From Verrucomicrobiota bacterium (GTDB lineage: Bacteria > Verrucomicrobiota > Verrucomicrobiia > Opitutales > Opitutaceae), in NCBI GenBank assembly GCA_016222805.1, contig JACRQG010000027.1, forward strand, positions 1 through 64,000: DNA of 64,000 nt, given 5' to 3'. Position numbers and translations under genes: made by a program. Each line of letters begins with the position of its first letter. Position 1 is the first letter of the stretch. Shown in pieces: positions 1-8,115 of the stretch. A model generated the notes under the pieces. It ran no database searches, was not told the origin of the DNA, and saw only the letters and a program-made list of their open reading frames with translations.

Positions 1-2
1 TG

Positions 3-1091
3 TACTCCGCCAAGGGCCGAGCGCGACGGAGCCACCTCACACCGGGGCGATTTTCTCGACCCTCCAAACACGCTGCTCCCGGGTCGAACATGGGAGTATC
101 TGGCCGCCGCTATTACGACCCCAGGAACGGGCGGTTCATCAACCGCGACCCGATCGAGGAGCAAGGCGGTTTGAATCTGTATGGCTTCTGTCGCAACAAT
201 CCGATCAACGGCTGGGACGTGCTGGGCATGGATGGTGTCACAGCGACCGATTACGGAACGTTCATGGCGAGCGCGACCGATCCGTATGGCAACGTTCGCG
301 AGTGGAATTTTTCTTCGGAAACGGATGCAACGAACTGGGTGGAGATGTGGAAGCAAAAGGACTGGGATAATCTCCACACGTATATCGATAAGATGGCCGA
401 GGACGCTTTTGCGAAAATTGATCTGAACGCTGATCCATCGACGATAGCTCTACCCGGCAGTAACATACGATTCTTTCAAGAGACCTTCGTTTACGGACGG
501 GGGACGTCCTATCCGCAGTATACTCCAACAGCTAACCAAATGAAGAACTGGACGAATGCCGTGTTGGAGCTCCGAAAGATGGGCGCACTCGGATTCGCGA
601 TGTATAATGCCCTATTAAGCGAGAGATTGGATGTTACTGATGGTTTAACTCCTACCGGGACCGGCCTCAGCCGGGGTGCGCCGGTCATACCAGAAACGGG
701 TCCTGCTGGAAGCGTTGGAGGAGCTGATGCGCCAGCCTGGGCCACGTTTGATTTGGACTACGCAAATCTCATGGATCGTAGCGGAATCATAGAATATTTG
801 AAGGAAACTAACTCGAATTACATCAATTTTGAAAATCAGCTTACGACGTCTGCTGGAGTCTTGCTTGGTCACGAATTAGGGCATGCATTGTTGGGGTTAA
901 CGGATCTCCCGACAGACAACCAGGGGCGACCGGCTAACTTGGGAAACAATACCGAAGCAGTCGAAAACCGACTGAGGGCGGCAATCGGTCAACCACGTCG
1001 TGAGTATTATAGAGATGAGAAACTACCGACGACGATACCGATTAGCACTCAGCGTGCGATCGATCAGTTTTTCCTAAAATGGATCAAATAA
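3..1091 (+). CDS. RHS repeat protein C-terminus with metalloprotease-like tip (5' partial)
   Basis: This is the 3' end of an RHS-repeat gene; the frame is open to the left edge, so the body lies outside the window. Counting from the ATG at 90, residues 5-46 carry the RHS core end (RRYYDPRNGRFINRDP, then NLYGF and WDVLG). After this cleavage-type boundary the sequence is unique, as in polymorphic toxins. Residues 261-265 read HELGH, a zinc-metalloprotease HExxH motif, so the tip may be a peptidase (M91/NleD-like is one option, not proven). Upstream of about base 100 the conserved YYG pattern is not visible; a one-base loss near 100 would join a WEY in another frame to GRRYYDP, so a frameshift is possible. 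The next gene begins directly after the stop. Confidence 0.75.
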   Translation, partial: YSAKGRARRSHLTPGRFSRPSKHAAPGSNMGVSGRRYYDPRNGRFINRDPIEEQGGLNLYGFCRNNPINGWDVLGMDGVTATDYGTFMASATDPYGNVREWNFSSETDATNWVEMWKQKDWDNLHTYIDKMAEDAFAKIDLNADPSTIALPGSNIRFFQETFVYGRGTSYPQYTPTANQMKNWTNAVLELRKMGALGFAMYNALLSERLDVTDGLTPTGTGLSRGAPVIPETGPAGSVGGADAPAWATFDLDYANLMDRSGIIEYLKETNSNYINFENQLTTSAGVLLGHELGHALLGLTDLPTDNQGRPANLGNNTEAVENRLRAAIGQPRREYYRDEKLPTTIPISTQRAIDQFFLKWIK

Positions 1092-1532
1092 ATGAGGACG
1101 ACATCAGCGCTGATTGTTAGCTTACTCCTGGCTTCCCCCGTCATGCTTGGACAAGATGGTTTTTCTATCCGACCCGACATTATCCCGTTTAGGAGCGATG
1201 ATTTACGTGATGTAATAATCACGCCGGATGAGCGGGAGCGGGCGGCAAGATCAGATGTCGTGATCGTGGACGTTTCTTTGGGGATTAGGCCCGTGCCCTC
1301 CTTCGATACAGGCGAGCGCTTGAAGGTGACTTACGCTGTTCCCGCAGGCCTGAGCATACTCGAAACACTCGGCAAGGTTATGGAACGCGATCAACGCAGG
1401 GCTGTTGACCTCGGTTTTTTCGTGCGCGTGTTTCGGAGGGACAGTATCCGTATTTTCCGGTACAGGACCATTCCGCCCGATCTGGCGGACGTTAAATTAG
1501 TCGAAGGCGACGTGATCGTAGTGAGCCGGTAA
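1092..1532 (+). CDS. Exported small protein next to the RHS tip, immunity candidate
   Basis: A 146-aa protein whose ATG directly follows the TAA of the RHS gene. Residues 1-20 form a typical signal peptide ending in LLASPVMLGQ, so the product is exported. The C-terminal half (ending VEGDVIVVSR) has the look of an SLBB-type beta domain of polysaccharide export proteins, but this is only a resemblance. Genes abutting an RHS toxin tip often encode immunity proteins, and export would place this one where an extracytoplasmic peptidase acts. The function is inferred from position alone. Confidence 0.6.
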   Translation: MRTTSALIVSLLLASPVMLGQDGFSIRPDIIPFRSDDLRDVIITPDERERAARSDVVIVDVSLGIRPVPSFDTGERLKVTYAVPAGLSILETLGKVMERDQRRAVDLGFFVRVFRRDSIRIFRYRTIPPDLADVKLVEGDVIVVSR

Positions 1533-1561
1533 ACTCGAGGGCCGGGCGGAAGGGTTCAGGC

Positions 1562-2131
1562 CTAACCATTTGCGGTCGGCGTCTGCCGCGCGTCGCTACC
1601 TTCAGCCGTTGTCCGTTCCGCCTGCGGCTGCACTTCCCGCAGCGGATCTTCCGGCACCGCGCCGGCGATGACGAGCGCTTCGAAGAAGGCCTTGGCCGCG
1701 CGGAGGACGCGATCCGCGTGCAACCCGCCACGGCCCGACTGTTCGCGCCAGGCCGCAAATCCCTCCGCCGTCACGTCGGCAAAGAACTGCCACCGGCAGT
1801 TGCGGAAAAGCCCCTCCAGGAGCCGCCGGTAGCCGAGGGCGGTCTTCCAGCGGCGGTTCTGGCCGTACCGGACGTGGTCCACGTACTCCTACAGCAATCG
1901 CGGCAGCGTCCGCCGCTGCAACTTCACCGGGGCCGACCGGCGCACCTTCCCTGTCTCGACGAACTCACCCGCCAGCCGCGCAGCCAGGAGCCCGGCCGCC
2001 CGCCGGTTCGAAACTGACAGCAAAACGGTGCGCGTCCGCCGCGGGTTTTCCGCCCGCAAAAAGGCCCGAAACTCGCCCTCGGGAGTCCGGTACACCTCAA
2101 AACATGTTTTCCGCATGTCCTTTACAGGCAA
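1562..2131 (-). pseudogene. Tyrosine recombinase remnant (N-terminal half, internal amber)
   Basis: Reading down the minus strand from 2131, the frame gives a protein resembling the N-terminal and core-binding (SAM-like) part of tyrosine recombinases: PEGEFRAFLRAENPRRTRT, then a TAG at 1891-1889, then in the same frame YGQNRRWKTALGYRRLLEGL and FADVTAEGFAAWRE. The sequence matches family expectation on both sides of the amber codon, so the stop is a mutation inside one gene. The frame ends at 1562 before any catalytic Arg-His-Arg-Tyr domain, so it is also 3' truncated. It marks an older mobile element. The resemblance is from reading only. Confidence 0.65.
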
Positions 2132-2252
2132 CGCTTGGACGTCTTGCTAGTTTGGCGTGATCTCCCGACTGATCGATGCCCGACGACCGATGGCCGCTCG
2201 GCGGACTCCCACGGTCGCCGCGACCGGCTGACCAGCTTCAGCCAAACGAAGA

Positions 2253-2282
2253 AGGGAGGGGCGCTCCCATGCGCCCCTCCCT
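2253..2282 (-). terminator. Hairpin downstream of the chemoreceptor gene
   Basis: A perfect 12-bp inverted repeat (AGGGAGGGGCGC, loop TCCCAT, then its complement) lies about 100 bases past the minus-strand stop at 2384. There is no clear U-run on either side, so it may be a processing stem or a weak terminator. Confidence 0.5.
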
Positions 2283-2383
2283 CGTGAATCGGATCCTCGT
2301 CTTCGCCAGCGGCGAATCTTCAGCGGGGGTGACCCACACTCAAAAGGTCCCCCGCCGGGAGGTCGCGGCGAACACGCGCTTGC

Positions 2384-4444
2384 TTAGGTACCCGATGTCA
2401 AATTTGAACGACTGAGGTTTCGAAAGGACCCGGAGGAGAGGTCAATGGACTCGGGAACTGGGGCCAAGCCCCGGTCGCGCGTCTGCTCGATCTTCTGGGT
2501 ACGATTCGGCCTTTCCATCGCCACAAACGCCGGCTTCTTTAGCCCACGGGCTTGGATCAGACGGGATTCAGCCGACGGCGTGGCGTGGTGCTGGGCACGT
2601 TCGACCGTTGTGCCGGACAGCTCCACCAACTGCTCGACCACGCGGTTGAGTTCGGCGGATTGGGCGTTCAGTTCCTCAGCGGCAGCAGCGGACTCCTCGG
2701 CGCTGCCTGCGTTGGACTGCGTGACCTTGTCCATTTCCGAGACGGCGGTGTTTACCTGGCTGATGCCCTGGCTCTGCTCCTGGGAGGCGCTGGCGATTTC
2801 GGCGACCAAGGTGTCGACCTTGCGGGCACGTTCGACGATCTGCTGCAGCGAATGAGCGACTTGGTCGGAGATGCGCACCCCATTCTCGCTCTTGGAGACG
2901 GAGTCCTCGATCTTCTCCGCCGTTTCGCGGGCGGCTTGGGCGGAACGCTGGGCGAGATTTCTCACCTCTTCGGCAACGACCGCAAACCCGGCGCCGGCCT
3001 CACCGGCCCGCGCGGCTTCCACTGCGGCATTGAGCGCGAGGATATTGGTCTGGAAGGCGATCTCGTCGATCGTCTTGACGATCTTTGCAATCTCGCCGGA
3101 CGAGACCTTGATCGCGTCCATGGCGAGCTTCATCTTGTCCATGTCGCCGGCGCCGGCATCGGCCGCGGCGCGCGTCTGCGCGGCGAGGTCCTTGGCCTGG
3201 GACGCGTTCTCGGCGTTGCGGCGGGTCATCGAGGTCATCTCTTCGATCGAGGCGCTGGTCTCCTCCAGCGACGCCGCCTGTTCGCTCGCGCCTTCCGCCA
3301 ACGACTGGGCCGAAGCGGAGACCTGGCCGGCCGCGGCAGAGGTCTGTTCGGCTCCGGCCGACAAGGTGCGAACCGCTTCGCCCAAGCGCCGGGAAATATG
3401 GCGGGCTGTGGCGAGAGCGAAGACCACCCCCACCAACAGGCTCGTGAGGCTGGCCACTACCACCATCACTTGACCCTTGCTCTTGCTGTCGCGGGCACGG
3501 TCCGCCTCGTACTGGGCAACTTCCTGGATTTCGTTGAGCATGGAAGTGATCGATTCGTGCATCTCATCGCTCTCGCGATCGAGTTCAGTCTTCAACGTGG
3601 CCGCACGCTGCGGTTGGCCGGTCCGCACGGCGCCGACGAATTCCAGACCCTTCTTCTCGAAATCGGCATGCTCCTTGCCCACCCGTTCGAGCTTCTGGAG
3701 GGTTGCCTTGAGACCCGCCAGCGCGCCGGCCGCCGTGGTGCTCTCGATTGCTTCCACGACCTCTTTCCGCGCGGCGCCGATCTCGCCGCTGACTTCTTTT
3801 GACACGCTCTCAAACTTGCGCACATGGCTGGCGTCCTTGTTCGCGGCAAAGCGTTCGATCTCCAGGGCTTGGAGCAGCACCGACGACTCGACATCCGAGA
3901 GGTTCACCAAAATCGGCAGCCGGTCGTTGGCAATGGCATCCAGGTCGCGGCCGACCTCTCGAAATTCGTACCAGGCAAAGGCGCTCGTGCCGACCAGCAA
4001 GACCAGGAGTACGGTGGAGTTGGTCAGGATACGGACCTTCACTGTCGCCCGGCGCGTCCAGTAGAAGGCGAGGGCCGAAATTCCGGCAAAGACGATGGCA
4101 ATGAGAGCCGCACTGATCACCAGCGACACTTGACCAGTGCCGGAGGCCTGGTCGGTCTTGGCGTTCCGCTGGCCGGCTGCGCCCGTCTCGCCGTGGGAGG
4201 CTGTGACAGAGCGTGGCGTCGACGTTGCCTCGGTCGCAAGTGCGTCCTTGGGCACAGCGGCGGCCACTGCCCCGGTTGAGAGTGCCTGAGGCGCCGCCGC
4301 AGTCGCTTGTCCCGCGACGGTATGGCTCGAGATTTCTGACGCTGCCACGGTGGAGGCAGCCATTGCTAATGCTGCTTCCGACGAAATAAGGCTGCCGTAC
4401 AGAAGGACGGCGGCCAGAATCGGGATTCTAGCTAGGGTTTTCAT
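2384..4444 (-). CDS. Methyl-accepting chemotaxis protein
   Basis: A 686-aa chemoreceptor. Residues 1-27 are a signal-peptide-like hydrophobic start, followed by an Ala/Thr-rich linker to about 105. Two membrane segments follow (about 106-128 and 140-160), then a helical sensor region and a third membrane segment near 323-345 that leads into a HAMP region. The cytoplasmic signalling tip has the hallmark [19 protein letters not shown] near 458-480, with methylation-helix sequence on both sides. It would signal to a CheA/CheW complex; no che genes are in the window. The extra cleavable N-terminus plus Ala-rich linker before the first membrane helix is unusual for this family. No strong ribosome site precedes the ATG. 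Confidence 0.93.
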   Translation of the reverse strand: MKTLARIPILAAVLLYGSLISSEAALAMAASTVAASEISSHTVAGQATAAAPQALSTGAVAAAVPKDALATEATSTPRSVTASHGETGAAGQRNAKTDQASGTGQVSLVISAALIAIVFAGISALAFYWTRRATVKVRILTNSTVLLVLLVGTSAFAWYEFREVGRDLDAIANDRLPILVNLSDVESSVLLQALEIERFAANKDASHVRKFESVSKEVSGEIGAARKEVVEAIESTTAAGALAGLKATLQKLERVGKEHADFEKKGLEFVGAVRTGQPQRAATLKTELDRESDEMHESITSMLNEIQEVAQYEADRARDSKSKGQVMVVVASLTSLLVGVVFALATARHISRRLGEAVRTLSAGAEQTSAAAGQVSASAQSLAEGASEQAASLEETSASIEEMTSMTRRNAENASQAKDLAAQTRAAADAGAGDMDKMKLAMDAIKVSSGEIAKIVKTIDEIAFQTNILALNAAVEAARAGEAGAGFAVVAEEVRNLAQRSAQAARETAEKIEDSVSKSENGVRISDQVAHSLQQIVERARKVDTLVAEIASASQEQSQGISQVNTAVSEMDKVTQSNAGSAEESAAAAEELNAQSAELNRVVEQLVELSGTTVERAQHHATPSAESRLIQARGLKKPAFVAMERPNRTQKIEQTRDRGLAPVPESIDLSSGSFRNLSRSNLTSGT

Positions 4445-4906
4445 CTTGTTTGTATGTGAGGCTCAGTATCTTTCGCAGCATTATCATCTCGAGTTGAGCA
4501 GCTTGGATGCTTTGGAGTCGTGACTCCGCAATCAGACGTGCATGGGTATTTTGCGTCTTTGGTGATGGAATGTGGTCCCTGCCTGGGAGTGGCCGTCACC
4601 TCTTGGGGAATCCAGAGAAAGAAAAAGGCACAGCATCGCTCCCGCAGGTGTATCGCGGATTCGGCGCTGTGCCTTCAACTTGCGAGACCAGATGTCTCAC
4701 CCGCTAAGGCGCCGACCTCTGCCGAACAGAAGCCGTATGTCGGCGCAAGGTATCGGCACGAGTTATTAGAAAGATTAGCGGAATCCTCCCGAGAACTGCA
4801 CCTAACTGATCACCGAGGGCAGTTTTTCTTGGTGCAACTCGCTCGCCTCGCGCCGGTTCGGCTCGGAACCGACCGAAGGAAAACTCCAGGAAAGCAGTCG
4901 GGCGTC
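4445..4906. other. Gene-free stretch between chemoreceptor and TIR-like gene
   Basis: It holds the upstream region of the chemoreceptor gene (right to left from 4444) and the minus-strand terminator at 4615-4675. Short frames here lack a ribosome site or a recognisable product. Confidence 0.5.
4615..4675 (-). terminator. Rho-independent terminator of the TIR-like gene
   Basis: On the minus strand, AAGGCACAGC (from 4675) and its exact complement (ending at 4625) form a 10-bp stem, followed by TTTTTCTTTCTC. This is the standard stem plus U-rich tail. It lies about 230 bases beyond the stop at 4907. Confidence 0.75.
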
Positions 4907-5845
4907 CTAGCGGCGATGCGACGGGATCGCGGCCAGCAGTACATTCCTCAACAATCCTCTCCAAACGCCTTCGCCGTCGAGCGGGAGGTAGAGCCCTCCA
5001 TCGTATTCTGAAGGCAATTCGACGGCAGCCTCGCAGAGCACGCACACCTTCGACCAACCCAAGCGGCCCAAGCACAAACCGAACTCAAGCAGGACGTCCT
5101 GCCGGGGACGAGCAAGGAGGGGTTCAGGTTCCGAGAGAAATGCGCGGCGCCGGCCTTCGTCGTCGCCGCTCAGAATGATCACGGCAAGATCGACATCCGC
5201 GAGGCCGTCAAACTTGTCCGTGATTGTCCCGCCGCGGGCGGGCAGTTCGCGTAGGACAACCGGTTCGAAGCCCATTGCCGTGATCTCCAGCTCCACGGCC
5301 CGGCGGTGTTCCTCGTTCCGGCCATGCACCAGCAGCACTTTTCGGCGGGCCGTGGGCCCGAGAGGCTTGCCGCCACCGATCGTTGCACGCGCCCCCCCTG
5401 ACTCCGTCAACACGAGCTCAATCTCCCGTCTGACCCGCTCCCGCATCTTCGCCTCATTTCGCCGAATGTCAGGGGAAACCCCGTGCAGACTCCCCAGACT
5501 CTGACTGAAGTTCAGCATCTGCCGATGTCCTTCGGCAAAGTAGCGGCCGACGTCGTCCATCACAAACCCCGCAATCTGCATCGCCGTCGCTTGATCTCCT
5601 ATCGCCGGTGGCTTGAGCTGCAAGGCTGGCACGAGCGCGGCCATGACTCTTCGTATCCGGGCTTCAATCACGCCCATGGTCGCCTCCTCCACCTCGAAAA
5701 GCCACTCGATCGACGGCACCTTGTGCTGTCGCGAAAGTAACTCATACGTGATGCGTTGGGCTCCCAGCACCGCCTCCAGCACCTCCTGCTCGGTGTTTCC
5801 GACAATCCGCCGCACCAACTCATAGGCAGCGAAAGGTTCGGACAT
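4907..5845 (-). CDS. Stand-alone TIR-like nucleotide-binding protein, NADase candidate
   Basis: A 312-aa protein from the ATG at 5845, chosen over a longer frame because AAGGGA precedes it at good spacing. Residues 1-160 are helical with no family I recognise. Residues 169-300 match the TIR-like family PF10137: KVLLVHGRN at the first strand, DVDLAVIILSGDD, RPRQDVLLEFGLCLGRLG with E254 as likely catalytic glutamate, and LPSEYDGGLYLPLD. This family includes the TIR of CBASS Cap12-type effectors and hydrolyses NAD+ when active. Here no STING or other known sensor is fused, so the N-terminal part may sense the trigger. It has its own terminator and sits about 480 bases from an XRE regulator. An abortive-infection role is inferred. 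Confidence 0.85.
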   Translation of the reverse strand: MSEPFAAYELVRRIVGNTEQEVLEAVLGAQRITYELLSRQHKVPSIEWLFEVEEATMGVIEARIRRVMAALVPALQLKPPAIGDQATAMQIAGFVMDDVGRYFAEGHRQMLNFSQSLGSLHGVSPDIRRNEAKMRERVRREIELVLTESGGARATIGGGKPLGPTARRKVLLVHGRNEEHRRAVELEITAMGFEPVVLRELPARGGTITDKFDGLADVDLAVIILSGDDEGRRRAFLSEPEPLLARPRQDVLLEFGLCLGRLGWSKVCVLCEAAVELPSEYDGGLYLPLDGEGVWRGLLRNVLLAAIPSHRR

Positions 5846-6321
5846 GATAGTCCCTTGAGACCGATTCTTCCCCACGTCAATGAGGACTGGACGGCGACCT
5901 TGCGTTTCTCTTGGGCACACAGACTTAGCCTATGCGAGTGGGATCCAGGCGAGGTGGATAGCCCGGCCACAGCGACCCGCGTGCTTGGTTCAACTTGGCT
6001 CATTTTCGGGCCAAGGAGAGGGACTTCGACAGAGAGCCGCACAGTTTATCGTGGGCGGAGCTGAACTGAAGGCTCCGTTCACCCGCCCTTTACCCCACTG
6101 TCGAAGCCGCGACTGCCAGTGCGACCACGACTGGCCAAAGATAGGTCGGTATCGCTGCAGTGTCAGATTCTTGATCGCGGGGAGGGTCGTTCTTGCGAAA
6201 GAGTTAACAACCGGGTTCCCGAAGTGCTGCAAGCTCGGGCCCAGGCCGAGCGATTGCTGGAGCCAACCCGCGACGACGACGGCATCCGCCCATCCTGTCG
6301 AAAGGAGATTGGGGCTGTTGG
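5846..6321. other. Gene-free stretch between TIR-like gene and XRE regulator
   Basis: About 480 bases with no convincing coding frame on either strand. It must hold the promoter of the TIR-like gene. I see no clear repeats or palindromes that would mark an operator. Confidence 0.4.
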
Positions 6322-6570
6322 TCAGTACCCCGCCGAGCGAAGGAGTTCGGACGCCCGCAACCGCAGGGCGCCTGCGACCCGATTCAAAGTGACCACCGAC
6401 ACCTCGTATTCTCCCCGTTCGAGATTTCCGACGTAGTTCTTGCTGAGGTCGGCAAGTTCCGCGAGCCGCTCCTGGGAGAACCCCAAATCCGTGCGCGATG
6501 CACGAATGGTGCGGCCCAGCCGAAGTGCCATCGGCGAACGCTTGGAAGGTTGTCTTACTTGGCGGGCCAC
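6322..6570 (-). CDS. XRE-family helix-turn-helix regulator
   Basis: An 82-aa protein that is almost entirely an XRE/Cro-type HTH (residues 17-75): LGRTIRASRTDLGFSQERLA, ending in LRLRASELL. The start is GTG at 6570; an internal ATG at 6531 (residue 14) is equally plausible, and neither has a good ribosome site. It is transcribed in the same direction as the TIR-like gene downstream and may regulate it or itself; this is inference from position. Confidence 0.85.
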   Translation of the reverse strand: MARQVRQPSKRSPMALRLGRTIRASRTDLGFSQERLAELADLSKNYVGNLERGEYEVSVVTLNRVAGALRLRASELLRSAGY

Positions 6571-6673
6571 AGCCCGGCCAGATTATCAGCGAAAGTAACT
6601 GCAAACGACCAAGCATGCTTGGTTTATGATTGATGCCGGTTTTCTCCAACTCTATGCGATCAGGAGCGTGAAC

Positions 6674-7267
6674 ATGTACCGGTGTTCAACCATCACACCC
6701 GTGAAAGCCCGCCGTTCGTTTTCAGTCCTGTCACTGACGGCGGTCGGAGCGATGATTGGCTGCCTGCTGGCGGGCTGCGCCTCACCGAAGGCGGCTGTGC
6801 CAACGCCCCGCCAAGTGACTCAGGCGTACTTCGCCGCCTGCGACCGGATCTTGAGCAGAGCTGCCGCCCGGGCGGCGGGGGAATCAACAGTGGCGGCCAA
6901 GAACGATATCATGAGTGCCGCCTCCAAGGAAGTTCTGGAGGTGAGTCCACCGATGCATGGCGATCTTCTGTTGATTGGGGAGTACCGCCAAGCCGTGACG
7001 GCCCTGAAGAAAGGATACGATGCGAGACCGGACTGGCGCACCAATTCCGCCTATGCAGCGATCGGCTTTGTGGCAGGCTTCCTGGACGTATACGGGGGTG
7101 CTGGCGCCGTTACGTCAGTTGTGGTAGCGGGGGCGTCAGCCGACATACGAGAGCGCGAACAAGCTTTGGCGGGAGCTCATGACGCCACCCTCTCGTGGAA
7201 TCGGTCGCTGACAGCGGCGGGCTACACCTCGGACTTCTGGCCGCTATTCCGGTTCAAGGACTCGTGA
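6674..7267 (+). CDS. Predicted lipoprotein of unknown function
   Basis: A 197-aa product from the ATG at 6674, chosen because AGGAG lies 7 bases upstream, whereas the longer frame from 6626 has no site. Residues 12-34 are a hydrophobic signal ending in LLAGC, a lipobox, so the mature protein should be anchored by a lipidated cysteine. The rest is soluble apart from a glycine/alanine-rich hydrophobic stretch (IGFVAGFLDVYGGAGAVTSV). No family recognised. It leads a small same-strand group with the next two genes. Confidence 0.7.
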   Translation: MYRCSTITPVKARRSFSVLSLTAVGAMIGCLLAGCASPKAAVPTPRQVTQAYFAACDRILSRAAARAAGESTVAAKNDIMSAASKEVLEVSPPMHGDLLLIGEYRQAVTALKKGYDARPDWRTNSAYAAIGFVAGFLDVYGGAGAVTSVVVAGASADIREREQALAGAHDATLSWNRSLTAAGYTSDFWPLFRFKDS

Positions 7268-7303
7268 AGTGCTCCGCATAGCCGCCGCCTCTTCACACCT
7301 ACT

Positions 7304-7552
7304 ATGAGAAAGCTGATCGGTTGGGCGATGATCCTCCTCTCGGCGGGCATCATTCTGGTAAACGTGCTGCAATCGAGGGAGAATGCCCGAATCCGTGAGG
7401 AACATCCCATTGTGACGTTTCTCAGTGGAGGCTCGAACCTCAAACCAGCGCACACCTTTCTCCCCCCTTACTCAGGCTTCGAAGTCGGGATCATCGTGAT
7501 GGGCGTGATTGGGCTCATCTTGGTACTGTTGAAGACGAGCGAGGCAGAGTAG
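7304..7552 (+). CDS. Small two-helix membrane protein
   Basis: An 82-aa protein with hydrophobic segments at about 4-22 (LIGWAMILLSAGIILVNVL) and 61-77 (VGIIVMGVIGLILVLL), separated by a polar loop. It lies 36 bases after the lipoprotein gene and 15 before the next gene, so it probably shares an mRNA with them. No family recognised. Confidence 0.6.
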   Translation: MRKLIGWAMILLSAGIILVNVLQSRENARIREEHPIVTFLSGGSNLKPAHTFLPPYSGFEVGIIVMGVIGLILVLLKTSEAE

Positions 7553-7567
7553 CCGAGGAGTTTTCCC

Positions 7568-8053
7568 ATGTGGTTTCCAACTATCCAATTGCCAAGTCGT
7601 AATATCCTCCAACTGGCGTGCCTCGTGGCCATCGCTTGTTCACTCCAAGCTGCCGCAGCCCCGGAACAGCGCGAAGTGGACCGCCGGGCGTTTGAGCGCG
7701 CCCAGAAGGCTGCGACGGCAGAAACCTGGACTGCCGCTCTGGCCGTGCTCCAGGCGATTGACGTCAACAAGATCGAGGATGTGGACGTGATCACTTACGT
7801 CGATTTCTCCACACGCTGCGCCAATTTGGCGGAAGAACTGGGAGTGAGCCGCAACTCCGATCCCTCCAACGCGGGGAAGATCCTGGCGGAAATGGACCTT
7901 CCGAAGTTCTTTTCCACGCTTTGGTCCGTGATCGAAAGAAAAGGGCTGTCCGGGGCCGCAAAGCTGGCAGTCGAGTCGAGGCGACTCTGGAAGCAGATTT
8001 CGATGTATCAGGAACTGGACGCGAAACTCACGCGCCGGTACCGCGATGAGTGA
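7568..8053 (+). CDS. Exported protein of unknown function
   Basis: A 161-aa protein with GAGGAG seven bases before its ATG. Residues 12-30 (ILQLACLVAIACSLQAAAA) are a signal peptide. The mature part is helical and resembles short TPR-like repeats (RAFERAQKAATAETWTAALA), but no family is certain. It is the last gene of a three-gene group of envelope proteins and ends about 60 bases before the insertion sequence. Confidence 0.65.
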   Translation: MWFPTIQLPSRNILQLACLVAIACSLQAAAAPEQREVDRRAFERAQKAATAETWTAALAVLQAIDVNKIEDVDVITYVDFSTRCANLAEELGVSRNSDPSNAGKILAEMDLPKFFSTLWSVIERKGLSGAAKLAVESRRLWKQISMYQELDAKLTRRYRDE

Positions 8054-8115
8054 GTCATGAGACGGAAGACGCCTGGCGAGGTGGACCCCAATCTTTGGAC
8101 AACGGATCGGGTAGA

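Noticed and set aside
2176-2415. 79-aa plus-strand frame after the recombinase remnant
   Set aside because: It runs through the hairpin at 2253-2282 and has no family sign or ribosome site.
4507-5011. Plus-strand genes upstream of the TIR-like gene
   Set aside because: They lack ribosome sites and run through the terminator and the antisense end of the TIR-like gene.
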